From Cadophora sp. MPI-SDFR-AT-0126 (taxonomy: Eukaryota; Ascomycota; Leotiomycetes; Helotiales; Ploettnerulaceae): a stretch of DNA of 64,000 bases. The stretch is taken from the NCBI GenBank assembly GCA_020747065.1, contig JAGMVK010000021.1:1013941-1077940 (forward strand), read 5' to 3'. The notes beneath the pieces are model-generated. The model did no database searches and was not told the origin of the DNA. It saw only the letters and a list, made by a program, of their open reading frames with translations. Positions within the stretch are counted from its first letter, which is position 1, and every line of letters begins with the position of its first letter. The position numbers and the translations under genes are program-made. This document shows, piece by piece, positions 1 through 10,422 of this stretch.

Positions 1-2197
1 TGCCCTCATCAACACAGAAATAACAAGGTTTACTTTTATCGGGCATATCGTCCATCAGGGGCTTCACGATCGGGAGAGCGAGTTGCGTTGTTAAGGTCTC
101 GGTGATATTGCTGTTACCAGATTTTGCTCTAGCGGTTTTGCAGAACTTATTCCTGCACCAGGGTTTTCCACACCCGGAGATCAACTGCGAAATGTAGCGA
201 CGCTCGATACGGCGACGCATGGCTCGACCTTCAGGGTCATGCATACTGACATAAAGCGGCCCAAAACAAATACTACAGAGACCCAACCCATTCCCTGGGC
301 CCTGACCCATCCTACTCCCCGCGCCAATCTCTCCATTTCTGCCCACGCCGTGCAGAGTCCGTCCGCAGTTCGCATTCCGGCAGATCTCCGGCTTGGCTTT
401 TGTGATCTTCTCGAGCTCGTGGTGCTTGAGGTGCGTAGACATGTCGCGGAGACGGATGATCTTCGAGCAGAGGTGGCAGTCTGTGGTGCGTGCTCCGTCG
501 GCGAGTTCGTGCGCTGTGAGGCCTGTTATTAGGGATTCGGGGGAGGGGTCAAAGGGGTCGCCTTCTTGGGGTACTTCGAGGTGGCAGAATTGGCAGAGGA
601 TGAGCTTGCCGGGGCAGGTGGAGGTGCGATGAGCAGCCAGGGAGGGGAGGTTGGGCGCTTCGTATTGGCAGGAGGGACATGGGTAGGGGGTGTGGAAGAT
701 GGCATCGTGGGCGAGTTTTGAGGAGGTGCTGTTCCCGTGGGAGGAGTCGTGGGGACAGTGCCAGTGGGCGGCCCATTCGGGGGATTTCTTCTGGAAGACT
801 TGTTTGCAGAGGGGGCAGAGGATGTTGTTTCGGAGGCAGAAGTTCTCGTGCAGCATCATTGTTCGGGCCGGGATCCATTGGAGACAGTTCTTACATTGCT
901 GTTCGTCGGGGCTGTGCATTTCCGTGTCGGGGTCTTCGTCGAGGACGATGGGAGATTTGGTCGTGCCGTTGGTGGCGGCTTTTGGGAGGGATTTGAAAGC
1001 GAGAGAGAATTTGTGAGGGGTCGGGTCATCTTCTTCTGATGATGGACGGGCGTATATCGAAATGTAAAGAGCTTCGGCGTTCTCTAGCTCTATGTTGGAT
1101 GCTGAAATCTTGATACTTTTCACAGGATTGTTGCTGAAATACCCAAATACATGCTCATCGTCTCGCGGTCGTGCTCTTTGACGAGGCGAGTAAGGACTCA
1201 CAAAAAGCTCCAAATCTCCATCTCCCGTCGTCAACTCGATCTCGATTCCCTGCGTTCGATCCCACGAAGGTAGTTGGTAGTCCACGTAGTCCCCACTTAT
1301 GACCTGTCCAGTTGAAGGTTTCCAGATGCTCAAGTCCCCACCAACAGAACTCCCTTCAGCTGTTCCGGGTGCTTTCTGTGCTTTGGCCATGATCTGCTTC
1401 ATGGTTTCTCTAGCTTGTTCCTCATTCAGAGCCTCAATGTCGACCTCGAGATCTGTATCAACCACGCATATTCCATCTCCTTCTGGCGCAAACTTATCGA
1501 TCAGAAACCGAAATTCTTCCGATTTAGATCCTCGCACAGTCAATATCTCTCCATTCGTCAAAGTCGTAAAGTTCTCCCGTAGATGTCTCTCCAGCAAAGA
1601 TTTCCAGTCCTCAGGATTATACCCAGCTTCCAGCGGCCGTAACCGCACATATGTCCCCTTTGGTAACTGCTTAGCATGAACCGTGATCTTCGGCGGCTCT
1701 TCCTTTACGATATCACTATCATCCGTCAAATCAATAGGCGCATCCGGCGTCCCTTCATCACCCGAATGTACAGACACGGCTTTCCTCCTCGCTCTAGCCT
1801 CTGGCTGCACCACACCTAACGCCTCCAGCAAAAACGGACTCAATCCCACCTCTCCTTCCTCCGCAGAGAACTCCCTTATACCTGCATGCACCACATTCCC
1901 ATTCGCGGAGTTCACCAAGCGGAAGGTAAGAGGGTGGGGTAGTTGTTGTTGCGAGTCTCGCCATTGCGACTGTTCTGCGCGTGCGGCGGCGAGAGAGTAT
2001 GGGTTGAAGGGGTCGAACGCGGGGGCGTTTGGTCGTGATGATGCGGGGACTGTGACTGTGACTGTTGAGGCGGAGAGGAGCTGTTCGAGTGCTGATTGTG
2101 GGAGGAGAATTTTGTCGCCCGGCAAGGTCTTATTCGACTTGGGGGCGACGTTGAATAAGCCGGACCAGGAGAGGGAGATTTCAGATGGCTTTGCCAT
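1..2197 (-). CDS. UFD1-like protein with zinc fingers and AZUL-like C-terminus (3' end outside window)
   Basis: An open frame runs without a stop from ATG at 2197 to the window edge (732 codons, no intron needed). The N-terminal part has the look of a UFD1-type double-psi barrel: a hydrophobic opening followed by proline-rich sequence. An acidic linker and a beta-rich middle part come next. The C-terminal third carries successive Cys/His pairs of TRAF- and C2H2-like type (CKNCLQW, CPLCKQVF, CPSCQY, CQFCHLE, CHLCSKI). It ends with a Cys cluster (ISGCGKPWCRNKFC) like the AZUL zinc-binding domain of UBE3A. UFD1 proteins act with Cdc48/p97 and ubiquitylated substrates, so a role in ubiquitin handling is inferred. 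The divergent F-box gene begins 404 bp away. The true C-terminus lies beyond base 1. Domain naming is from memory; the open frame is certain. Confidence 0.82.
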   Translation of the reverse strand, partial: MAKPSEISLSWSGLFNVAPKSNKTLPGDKILLPQSALEQLLSASTVTVTVPASSRPNAPAFDPFNPYSLAAARAEQSQWRDSQQQLPHPLTFRLVNSANGNVVHAGIREFSAEEGEVGLSPFLLEALGVVQPEARARRKAVSVHSGDEGTPDAPIDLTDDSDIVKEEPPKITVHAKQLPKGTYVRLRPLEAGYNPEDWKSLLERHLRENFTTLTNGEILTVRGSKSEEFRFLIDKFAPEGDGICVVDTDLEVDIEALNEEQARETMKQIMAKAQKAPGTAEGSSVGGDLSIWKPSTGQVISGDYVDYQLPSWDRTQGIEIELTTGDGDLELFVSPYSPRQRARPRDDEHVFGYFSNNPVKSIKISASNIELENAEALYISIYARPSSEEDDPTPHKFSLAFKSLPKAATNGTTKSPIVLDEDPDTEMHSPDEQQCKNCLQWIPARTMMLHENFCLRNNILCPLCKQVFQKKSPEWAAHWHCPHDSSHGNSTSSKLAHDAIFHTPYPCPSCQYEAPNLPSLAAHRTSTCPGKLILCQFCHLEVPQEGDPFDPSPESLITGLTAHELADGARTTDCHLCSKIIRLRDMSTHLKHHELEKITKAKPEICRNANCGRTLHGVGRNGEIGAGSRMGQGPGNGLGLCSICFGPLYVSMHDPEGRAMRRRIERRYISQLISGCGKPWCRNKFCKTARAKSGNSNITETLTTQLALPIVKPLMDDMPDKSKPCYFCVDEG

Positions 2198-2601
2198 GGT
2201 CTGTTGTGAAGGAATTGGTTTGGAATATCATGTAGCCAAGAGAGGGGGTCCGAAGAATATGAGTTTGGGCTTGGAGGAAAGGTGGTGATATGTGGTTGTT
2301 GCCTTTGGTGTTGTTGTGAAATGTGTTTGTCAGAACTTCTTTCAGTATTCTCGAAGTTACCACGGAGCTTCGAGCGGCAAAGGCATCAAGCGCTGCATCA
2401 TCAAATCATCAAATCACCGATAAGCTGATAAGAAATAAGCTTAAATCTTTAGCGTTGATATCACGTGGCTGGTCCCTATCAGTAATCCGGCCGATACTCG
2501 CATCGCATCTCGGTCCCGAACTAAGAGGATTCATCATCTATCCAACCTCTACCAGGCTACTGAAACGTCTTCTCTTCTCTTCCTCTTCGTCTCTGCATGC
2601 T
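2198..2601. promoter_or_regulatory. Divergent promoter region between the UFD1-like and F-box genes
   Basis: This 404-bp gap separates two divergently oriented start codons, so it must hold both promoters. A plus-strand frame stays open from about 2323 into the F-box gene, so an earlier start for that gene cannot be excluded. I see no clear TATA box or conserved operator. Confidence 0.5.
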
Positions 2602-4523
2602 ATGGAGGAAGCTCTTTCAACACCATCAAACGATACTTCTCTGCCAACAACACTGCTCCAGCTTCTCTCCAATACGCTTGTCCTCAGCCAGACAACTCCG
2701 TACTTACCGCCCTCGGGCTTACTTGCGCTCGCCGCGACTTGCAAAGCCTTCCAGTCCCTAATTAAGGATACACCGGCTGTCTTTAGATATCTTGATCTGA
2801 CAAAGGTCAAGTCGGCGCAGTTTGAAATAGCTGCGATCGATCATGGTGGCGAGGTGTGGAGAAATGTACAGCTAGGTCAGTGAGAAACCCGTTCGCGTGG
2901 GAATACAGTATACTAAACAAGGAATGCGAAAAGACGAAAATGTGACTGAAGATGAGTAAGTGTTCTTCTCATTCCAGCCATAATATATGCTAATGCTCTA
3001 TCAGTTTCTATGGTGGCCCTTTACAAGGCATATTTAATACCCTTCGCCGTCGGCACATCCTCCAAGATGTCCAAACACTTATCCTCGATGGCCTATCAGT
3101 GACTTCGGATCTGCTGTCGGATATAATCATCCAAGACCACTTCAATGTTCGGATACTGTCTATACGGGATGTCCAGAATCTGAACGAGAGGAAACTACAG
3201 CAAGCCTTGCTCTATGCTGTGCGACCTTCTCGTCCAGAGAATACCCCAAAGCTCAAAGGGCTGTATATTTTTGGACCTAAAGATGCAGCACTCGCTCCTC
3301 GCTATCCTCAACGTGTGGACGATCATCAGCGAAATTTAGCACCAAGTGATTTCTGGTCCTCAGATGGAGGTGTAGTGTTTGGTCCTGGAGCCCAAATAGG
3401 AGCCCAGTGGAACCAGAAGTCTGGCCATACCCTGGCCGATGAACTTGCTTGTGGTGCTGACAGATGGTACCAGGCTGGTGGTAAAGTCTTGAGCAAGCCT
3501 CCTTCTCTGGAATGGGCAAACACCATGTATGCCTGTCAGGGAATCATCAGTTTCGATGCCGTCTTATGCAATGGCCCTCGGCACTCTTCCCTGGCCTCTG
3601 GTGATGGTCAACCACCAAGTCCATGGTATCAAAGCTCTGAAGTCCATCTTTCGTCTCGTGTGGCCACCCATTCTGTTGGAGGCTGCTATGGCTGTAAGAA
3701 GAGCCCCGAAGGTATCGCGAGATTCAAGCAGGCGCCCATGGAAAGGTTTCCTTTGCTTGCTCCTCCGCCTCTCCATTCGTCGACCATCAAGGCTGCAAAG
3801 ATGCCGTTCCCAGGATTCGAAGATAAGCTGCTGTTGAGATGCACAGATTGTCTCCGAAGTCGATTCTGCGAGAGTTGTCACAAGTGGTGGTGCGAAGATT
3901 GCTACGAGATTTCAGATCAGGGCGGTTTCTTTGTCCCAGGCCCGACACAACCGTGGGGAGCTGTCGAGAGCGGAAACTCGGGGACGCGACCCGAGAAGAG
4001 TGTCAAGGTACATATGGGTCTCTGTGTTGAAAACTGTCTTGTTGCCGAATGGATGTCTGGAGCTGGCAGTAATGGCATGTGGGGTTGATTCAACAACTTC
4101 ACGCGGACACGTATGGCAAAGCTTCGATTTCATTTGGTTCGATGATCTGGGCGTGGACTAACCTGCTTACAGCCTGGAGTATTTCGAAGTTGCTTCGAAT
4201 GCGGTCCAAACGTGAGTGGCGCATCACTTCCGAGGCACGCCAGACATCGCTAATATTGGCAGTGTGATTCGTGCATCATGCAAACCCAGAGAATGTGTAA
4301 GATTTGCGGAGGGGGATATTGCACGATCCACAACGAGGGATCAACACTTTCAACTGCAGGTCGCCACGCAATCAACGGGTGTAGATGCTGAAGCTGACGA
4401 GCCCTAGTGCGATTGTATGAGGTGTCCAGTTGTATTTTGATATCCTGGACTCATGCTGACCGTTCTCGCAGGGTGTGCAAGAAGCGGCCGACGGACCAGA
4501 GAGATGTACTGAATGCCACTTGA
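2602..4523 (+). CDS. F-box-type protein with C-terminal zinc-binding region
   Basis: Exon 1 is 2602-2875, exon 2 is 2922-2955 and exon 3 starts at 3005. The first two introns (46 and 49 nt) have TACTAAC-like and GCTAATG branch sites, and the frame is continuous through all three exons. The N-terminal part has an F-box-like pattern (LPTTLLQLLSNTLVL, then LALAATCKAFQSLI). The later part has Cys/His pairs (CTDCLRSRFCESCHKWWCEDC). A frame ending at 4088 (GMWG, stop) could be the C-terminus. However, 4173-4212, 4262-about 4363 and 4472-4523 read as further zinc-binding exons (CFECGPN; CDSC..CKICGGGYC; CDCMR), joined by introns with good branch sites. I could not find a clean donor linking exon 3 to them. 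F-box proteins recruit substrates to SCF ubiquitin ligases. Exons 1-3 are well supported; the tail is tentative. Confidence 0.7.
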
Positions 4524-5587
4524 GACATTACAGGAGATAATGTCAACACTCCACTCAGCCTATCGAGCTCACCGGTTCAAGCTCCTCTCCCTCAAATGAC
4601 ATGTGAACATGTCCGGAGAAGCCTCTCCAAGGCAAAACAAGGACAATTTCTCTCGACGCCTCAGGTCGCATCATCCTGGCGTTTTCAAAGCAGGCTTCAT
4701 CCACGAATTTAATCTCAAGGAGACTCGCATGACGACGAGGCTTTAGAAGCCACACAAGCATCTGACGACAGATTGGGGCATCTTGGCAGTTGCCTGCGGT
4801 CACATCTCTCGAATCAAATGCACTGCTGTGAGCTTTCGTGGCTCGACTGGAGCAGCAAAGTGTCAGCCACCTCAAGCTCTATTTGCGTCTAAGTGTCAAC
4901 CCAGCAAAGATCTTCGCAATGAAACAAAAGATTCATCATGCAATACATTTGTCCCCATTGGTCAATGGCTCTGTTCATGACTTGCGCGATGTTTTGATTG
5001 GATGTCCCCATGTTGTTCCTGTCGCCAAGACTTCCGTCCACTCCAAACACGCGTCGCCTGCTCCACCTGTGTCCGCTCAACAGCCACAGTCCAATACTCG
5101 CACCCCAGACATCGGGAGACGCACGTTGTACAAAGTTTTTTTTGTCGCTGTCGGCTGGGGAAGTTGTCAAATAGTTTTCCGTCAAGTCAGCCAATGGGAG
5201 CTTTTCTAATGGTCAAATATTCACATTGTGGAGTAATCTAGAGCCTCAACGCTTCGGCCCCTGAATTTCGGACGAAGCCCCCTCGCCTCAGACTTCCCTG
5301 TCGTCCTCTCATTCACCGGGTTTATTTTTAAGCTTCATCGTCAATGTACGTATGCTTGACGAATACTCACAGAAGCTACATCTTGGCAATGTCAATGGCA
5401 GTGATAGTTATGTGAGGTTGAAATATATATACTCCCTTCTCGCCTCCAATGTGGGTTTTTTCCTCACCCTCATCACCATCTCCATTCTCTACCTCTTTCT
5501 TTCCTCATCTTTCCTTATCTTTCCTTACTCATTTCAGTATTTCTTTGTCTGCGCAACTCATTTCCAGTCAATTTCCCAATCTCCAAT
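4524..5587. promoter_or_regulatory. Intergenic region with promoter of the dioxygenase gene
   Basis: I find no supported gene here. An AATATATATA box lies at about 5421-5431. It is followed by a long pyrimidine-rich tract (about 5430-5585: TTCTC, CCTCACC, CTTTCC repeats) ending at the dioxygenase ATG, a layout common at well-expressed fungal genes. Open frames of 106 codons (4555-4875, minus) and 123 codons (4838-5209, plus) show no recognisable motif. Confidence 0.5.
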
Positions 5588-6839
5588 ATGCAACTCATCA
5601 CTCCTCTCATCGCCGCATCGGTTCTCGCAACCAAGGCGTTCGCTCATCCTGGCCATGACATGCAAGCTGAAATTGCAGAGCGTGCTGCCTTCATGGCAAC
5701 TGCTCCCCGTGATCTCAGCCACTGCGCCGAGAAGTTGAAGATGCGCGGTCTGGACAAGAAGAACGTCGCTCGCAGATCCGCCATGGCAAAGGATGCCCGC
5801 AAGAAGAGAGCCATTGCTGAAGGTTCGTGCCGCGTTCAATTCTCCGAGAACCTTAATATTAACAGCCACAGACTCTCCATACCTTAGAGTTCGAGATGCC
5901 GCCAGCGTCCTCGCTACCTCTCATTTGTCAAGTGAGGCCTACACCAACGCCACCGAGGAATCAATCCTCTTTTCTGGCAACAGCTCTTGCATCCTCTCTC
6001 CCGAAGTCACCCAAGGCCCATACTACGTTGAAGGAGAGTATGTTCGCGAGGACATCCGAGAAGATCAGGATGGCGTTGACCTCATCCTCGACACCCAAGT
6101 CATCGACGTGGCAACCTGCGAGCCCGTTCCAGACGCCATGATCGAAATTTGGCACTGCAACTCCACCGGCGTCTACTCCGGCATCGTCGCCTCCGGCAAC
6201 GGTGACAACTCCGACGCCACCAATCTCGACGCAACCTTCCTCCGCGGCCTGCAACCAACCGACGACGAAGGCGTTGCCCAGTTCCTCACCCTCTTCCCAG
6301 GCCACTACACCGGCCGCGCGACCCACATCCACGTCCTCGCACACTTCAACGGCACGCAGTACGCCAACGGCACCTACGCAGGCGGCTACGTCTCGCACGT
6401 CGGTCAGCTCTTCTTCGACCAGGACCTCATCACGCAAGTCGAAGCCGTCTCCCCCTACTCAACCAACACCCAAACCCTCACCACCAATGCCGACGACTCC
6501 ATCTTCGCCTCGGAAGCAGCCACCACTGACCCCGTCATCGAATACTCGCTCCTCAGCAGCGACGTTTCGGGTGGTATCTTCGGCTGGGTCGCTTTCGGCA
6601 TCGATTTGACCTCTGAGCAAACGATCTCTGGTGCGGCGACTCTCACTGCTGATGGCGGTGTGGCGAACGCTGATAGTGGGATGGGCGGCGGATCTGGTGG
6701 ACCTGGTGGAAATGGTACGGCCCCAACTGGTGCTCCTCCTTCTGGTGCTATCCCTTCTGATGCTGTGGCTTCTACTTTTGTCACGAGCTCTTCTGCGGCG
6801 GCTTCTGAGGCTACCGCTATTGTGGGGTGTGATGCTTAG
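5588..6839 (+). CDS. Secreted intradiol ring-cleavage dioxygenase
   Basis: Exons are 5588-5822 and 5872-6839 (400 aa). The 49-nt intron is chosen so that the frame joins a short spacer to a DSPYLR segment; an alternative acceptor six bases upstream is also in frame. Residues 1-19 form a signal peptide ending before HPGHD. The dioxygenase core follows: SPEVTQGPYY (about 122-130) supplies the first iron-ligand tyrosine, and GHYTGRATHIHV (about 222-233) supplies the second tyrosine and the two histidines. These four residues bind Fe(III) in intradiol enzymes, which open catechol rings between the hydroxyls. The C-terminus is Gly/Pro/Ser/Ala-rich and low in complexity. The family is known from secreted fungal proteins acting on plant- or lignin-derived aromatics; the substrate here is unknown. 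Length and motifs look intact. Confidence 0.93.
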
Positions 6840-7999
6840 ATTGCTGATGTGATTGGTTTGGTTTAGCTTGAGCTTTGTTTGTTGTGTTGGTGTTGGTATT
6901 GAGCTGGTGTTGGGAGAAGGAGAGAGTGGTGAGAAAAGGGAGAGGGAAAGGACATAGGTTGTCGTTCATTCGTTCGTTGTGGCGTTGAGAGTCTTGTATC
7001 GTAAATTTACCATCAAAATTGACCGTAGTCACTCGTTTTTGCATGCATTGTATCTTGGAGTCTCCCATGATTATCGATGTCGAGTCTGCTTGTGACAATT
7101 GTAGGATTATAATAGCTGGACGCGAGGCTCTAGTATTGTCACTTCTGACGTATCTCATTCTGACAAGTCATGCCGTATGCTGATATGAACTTGCTGATCC
7201 TGTCGTCGTCGTTCAGTTTTTTTAGTTCCTATGCTGTCATCATGTTCTGTCTTGACAATGGTTCTATTAAGGTGTATAGCCAATTTAAAAAACTCTTCCC
7301 CAGTACACCGGACCTCAAGCATCTTCCTGCGACTAGAGAGCAGTGAGCAAAATCGGCACTTCTTCTACCACCCCTCAACAAGAGAATCCAAGACTGCTGT
7401 GCTTTTTCCGGCTGAACTTCTTTGCTTCTGAAAATGTGTGCTGACTGATGCGGACTTCACTGGCGGGCAGATTCTCGGTTCGCCGGTGTCAAGTACGCAG
7501 GGAAAAAGAATATACAGTCGACTGGTTCGTTCACAATTCCTCTTGAGAAGACATCACGAGGCTCCTGGATATTAAAATAGAACAAACACGCCGCCACAAC
7601 ACATAAATTCCGATGGCTGATACAATTGTGTCGAAGTCATGATCACAGCCGCGAGGACCATTCCTTGTGCAGGCCAATCAGCTACGAATTGGCCTGCACA
7701 TATCGGAAATCATTGCGGCGTAGCTCGTTCTTTTTTCCTAACTGGAACCTTCTCCACATTCTTGGGGTCCAGAGACGACGTGGTGGGTATAAACAAGTAA
7801 GCTCCGGGCTTAAGTCCGGTCTCGCTAAATTTTCGATACTTGTTTGTGTAACACGGGCACATATGAATAAGAACTATCGATATCAGCCCTTTTCTGATCT
7901 CGTACAATCCAATCAAGATTCCTTTCCAAGCTTCACCAGCCTCCAAAGTTATACTCACAACACCATTCGACGTAATTTCATCACAACTACGAGTCCATC
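6840..7999. promoter_or_regulatory. Intergenic region upstream of the 8.0-kb SDR gene
   Basis: No supported gene. Several short frames (for example 7231-7431 and 7626-8054 on plus, 6817-7158 on minus) lack motifs and codon bias. The one striking element is a perfect inverted repeat at 7666-7700, listed separately, about 300 bp before the SDR start codon. Confidence 0.45.
7666..7700. repeat. Perfect 13-bp inverted repeat with CCAAT boxes
   Basis: Arms 7666-7678 (TGTGCAGGCCAAT) and 7688-7700 are exact reverse complements around a 9-nt spacer. Each arm contains a CCAAT pentamer, in opposite orientations, and GGCC. Such a dyad could bind a dimeric regulator or the CCAAT-binding complex. The next start codon is 300 bp downstream. 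The repeat is seen directly; the function is inferred. Confidence 0.55.
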
Positions 8000-8755
8000 A
8001 TGCCACCTATCAAAGGACACTACATCCTCATCATCGGAGGGACTTCAGGGATAGGATATGCTGCTGCGACTCTCGCTCTTCAACAACACGCCAACGTAGT
8101 CATCGCATCATCCTCCCAAACAAAAATCGGAACCGCCGTCCAATCCCTCAAAAGCTCATTCCCAGACAGCAACATCGAAGGATACGTCCTCGATCTCGAT
8201 ACCCCCGACCTCGAGAATACACTTGACCACTTCCTCATGAATGTCACATGTGACAAGGCGACTCTGCTTGACCACATCATCTCCACAGCCGGACGCGCAC
8301 CCATGCCAAAACCACTATCTGAGACCACAGTCGAAGAAATCACCGAAGTTGCGAAACGCGGTATCACTGTTCCTATGGTACTCGCCAAAGTCAGCCTCCA
8401 CTACCTGAAGAAGAGCCACACTTCATCATTGACCTTCACCGGTGGACATATCTCTGAAAAGCCCGCCCCGAATTATTCCCTGTACTCTGCGCTTGCGGCT
8501 GGTCTGATCGGCTTGACTAGGAACTTGGCGCTGGATATGGCGCCGATTAGAGTCAATCTTGTGAGTCCTGGGGCGACGCTCACGGAGATGTGGGGGCCGG
8601 ACCGGAAGCGGATTGGAGAGATGGTTGGGAAAAGTGCGTTGTTGGGGAAGGTGGGAGGGGCGGAGGAGGTGGGTGAGGCGTATGTTTATTTGATGAAGGA
8701 TTCGAATGCTACTGGTAGCTGTGTGAGTAGTAATGGGGGATCATTGTTGAGATGA
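8000..8755 (+). CDS. Short-chain dehydrogenase/reductase-like protein lacking the YxxxK lysine
   Basis: A single exon encodes 251 aa. The N-terminal Rossmann nucleotide-binding motif is intact (IIGGTSGIG, about residues 11-19). The acidic segment DLDTPDLENTL and an STAGRAP segment match the usual SDR layout. SLTFTGG provides the strand with the active-site serine/threonine. At the expected catalytic YxxxK position the sequence is NYSLYSALAAGL, so the lysine is absent. This resembles a fungal SDR branch in which the region reads YAxGLxGLTR and no lysine follows. The protein may bind NAD(P) with altered chemistry, or use another residue. The end (TGSCVSSNGGSLL) matches the usual cofactor-site C-terminus. 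It is convergent with the next gene, whose stop lies 170 bp away. Confidence 0.85.
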   Translation: MPPIKGHYILIIGGTSGIGYAAATLALQQHANVVIASSSQTKIGTAVQSLKSSFPDSNIEGYVLDLDTPDLENTLDHFLMNVTCDKATLLDHIISTAGRAPMPKPLSETTVEEITEVAKRGITVPMVLAKVSLHYLKKSHTSSLTFTGGHISEKPAPNYSLYSALAAGLIGLTRNLALDMAPIRVNLVSPGATLTEMWGPDRKRIGEMVGKSALLGKVGGAEEVGEAYVYLMKDSNATGSCVSSNGGSLLR

Positions 8756-8925
8756 GGGGGTTTGGACGAGCTGTTTGGAGGGCATGTTTAATGGCACTAT
8801 TACGTGGGCTGAGGAAGTCGTTGGAAATGCGAGAAGCTATGGAGATTCCACTCAAATATACTATATCACGGCAAATTCTATCACGACTCCAACATCTAAT
8901 ATTTTCTGACTTGACACTAGCCTTC

Positions 8926-9765
8926 TTACCAGATCCCAGGCAAGAATTTCCATCGCACCTTCTGAGTAACAACCTCCCACTGCCTCCCATATTTCCCCTT
9001 CATATACGTCTCCAAAATAGGAATCGAGGTAACATAAAACAAATAAACAAACCCAAGAAACATAGTCCCTCCAAAAGCCCACCCACCAGCCGCCATCGCA
9101 AATGCAGTTCTCCAAATCGTGAACCCCAAAAAGTTCGGATGGCGAACCACTCCCCAAGGTCCGCCGATATACACCTTCCCCATATTCCTCACATCTTTAC
9201 GGAACAAGTATTTACTATGGTCGGACCATACATGCAGTATCAACCCGATAACGAACGGGACTGGCATGAACCGAAATAGTGCTGGAGACCATGTGCCGTT
9301 CCTGGATGCGAGGTAGACGAAGAGGATTGAGTGGATAAGGTCGACAACATTGACTTGTGTTGTCACTTGAAGCGAACCTCCCTGTCCAGTCAAAGGGAAT
9401 CGCTCGCGTCGCCAGAGCGCTGTGTAGGCGATGAAGGAGAATGTGGGGAGTGTGGCACCGAAGAAGATTATGGCGGGGTAGGGTTGAAGACCGAGGGTAT
9501 GGTGAAGTATACGCAGGAGAGTGTTAGGAACAAAGGGAATGTCGAGAGTGCCTGCAGGAGGCGGGGTTGAAGGAAGCATCGATGAAAAATGGCCGAAGGC
9601 TGAGAGCGTGGATGTTGGAGGGGCGAGAAGGGAATATGAGATTATTGGGACGGTAAGGCGGACGGCGATGAAGAGGATTGTGCCGAGGGAACTGCCTCCG
9701 TATTGTCCGCGGAAGGGGAAGAAATCCATGGGATCTGGAGCGGGTTTTGAGTCTTTGGAAGCCAT
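8926..9765 (-). CDS. Multi-pass membrane protein of the ICMT / DUF1295 steroid-reductase-like fold
   Basis: A single exon encodes 279 aa. Several hydrophobic segments are visible (about residues 25-45, 95-115, 140-160, 170-190, 225-255). The C-terminal half contains GGPWGVVRHPNFLGF, the RHPxYxG-like signature shared by isoprenylcysteine methyltransferases, phospholipid methyltransferases and DUF1295 reductases. A later TYMKGKYGRQWE segment matches the ExxxxxYGxxYxxY region that completes the cofactor site. The protein should lie in the ER membrane and use either SAM or NADPH; the sequence does not decide which. Start at 9765 is the first ATG of an open frame, with no intron needed. Product naming stays at fold level. 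Confidence 0.8.
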   Translation of the reverse strand: MASKDSKPAPDPMDFFPFRGQYGGSSLGTILFIAVRLTVPIISYSLLAPPTSTLSAFGHFSSMLPSTPPPAGTLDIPFVPNTLLRILHHTLGLQPYPAIIFFGATLPTFSFIAYTALWRRERFPLTGQGGSLQVTTQVNVVDLIHSILFVYLASRNGTWSPALFRFMPVPFVIGLILHVWSDHSKYLFRKDVRNMGKVYIGGPWGVVRHPNFLGFTIWRTAFAMAAGGWAFGGTMFLGFVYLFYVTSIPILETYMKGKYGRQWEVVTQKVRWKFLPGIW

Positions 9766-10422
9766 GATGTGAAGTCGAAAGTTGGAGCGAGATTGGTTTG
9801 AGAGAATAATGTAAGAGATCAGAACTTTTTGGTCGATGGGAGAGACTACATCTACTATTTAAAAGAAATTTTCAAGCTGTCCGCAGAGAATCGAGTCGAG
9901 GCAAACATGGTTAGAAGGGTAAGACAGAAAGCAGAAAGACAGGGGTAAGTAGAGGCGGCTGCAAAGGCGGATGCAAAGCGGGTGGCTTAACTTGCTTCAC
10001 CTAGCGCTGACATGCTTATGACAGTCAAGTAATTCGTAGCAGAGAGCGACAAAGCTCTTGCCCTCCCAATTTATCAATCCAAACAAATTGAAATATTCTT
10101 TCTGTACCGTGGTGTGAAAGTCCAAGTTACGGAAGGAAAATCGAGAAATAACGGATACGCATACAAGCAGGCAGGACAACATACGCAATCCTATACAATA
10201 TACAAATTTTACTCCCAAAGCCTTCCCAGGTACATCAGAAGCCCACAAATATCGACCCAACTCCGAGTTGAGCAACTAGGAAACAGTCCACAATTTACAA
10301 AAGAGAATCCATGGACACCAAACCTGAACCTGAACACAATAGCCAGCAAAGTCCTTGTGAAGAAAAGACCAGATAGCAACCCACCGATCAGCCGAAGAAA
10401 GACTGCAAAGAATCTACTACAG
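9766..10422. other. Intergenic region
   Basis: This region holds the promoter of the minus-strand membrane-protein gene and the 3' end of the DUF7726-like gene. I see no conserved gene. The plus-strand frame 10114-10845 is antisense to the DUF7726-like gene over most of its length. Confidence 0.4.

Noticed and set aside
4555..5209. Two overlapping open frames (106 codons minus, 123 codons plus) as genes
   Set aside because: No motif, no consistent codon bias, and they overlap on opposite strands in a promoter-like gap.
5961..6784. Long minus-strand frames opposite the dioxygenase
   Set aside because: They are antisense shadows of a GC-rich coding exon whose plus-strand product has clear catalytic motifs.
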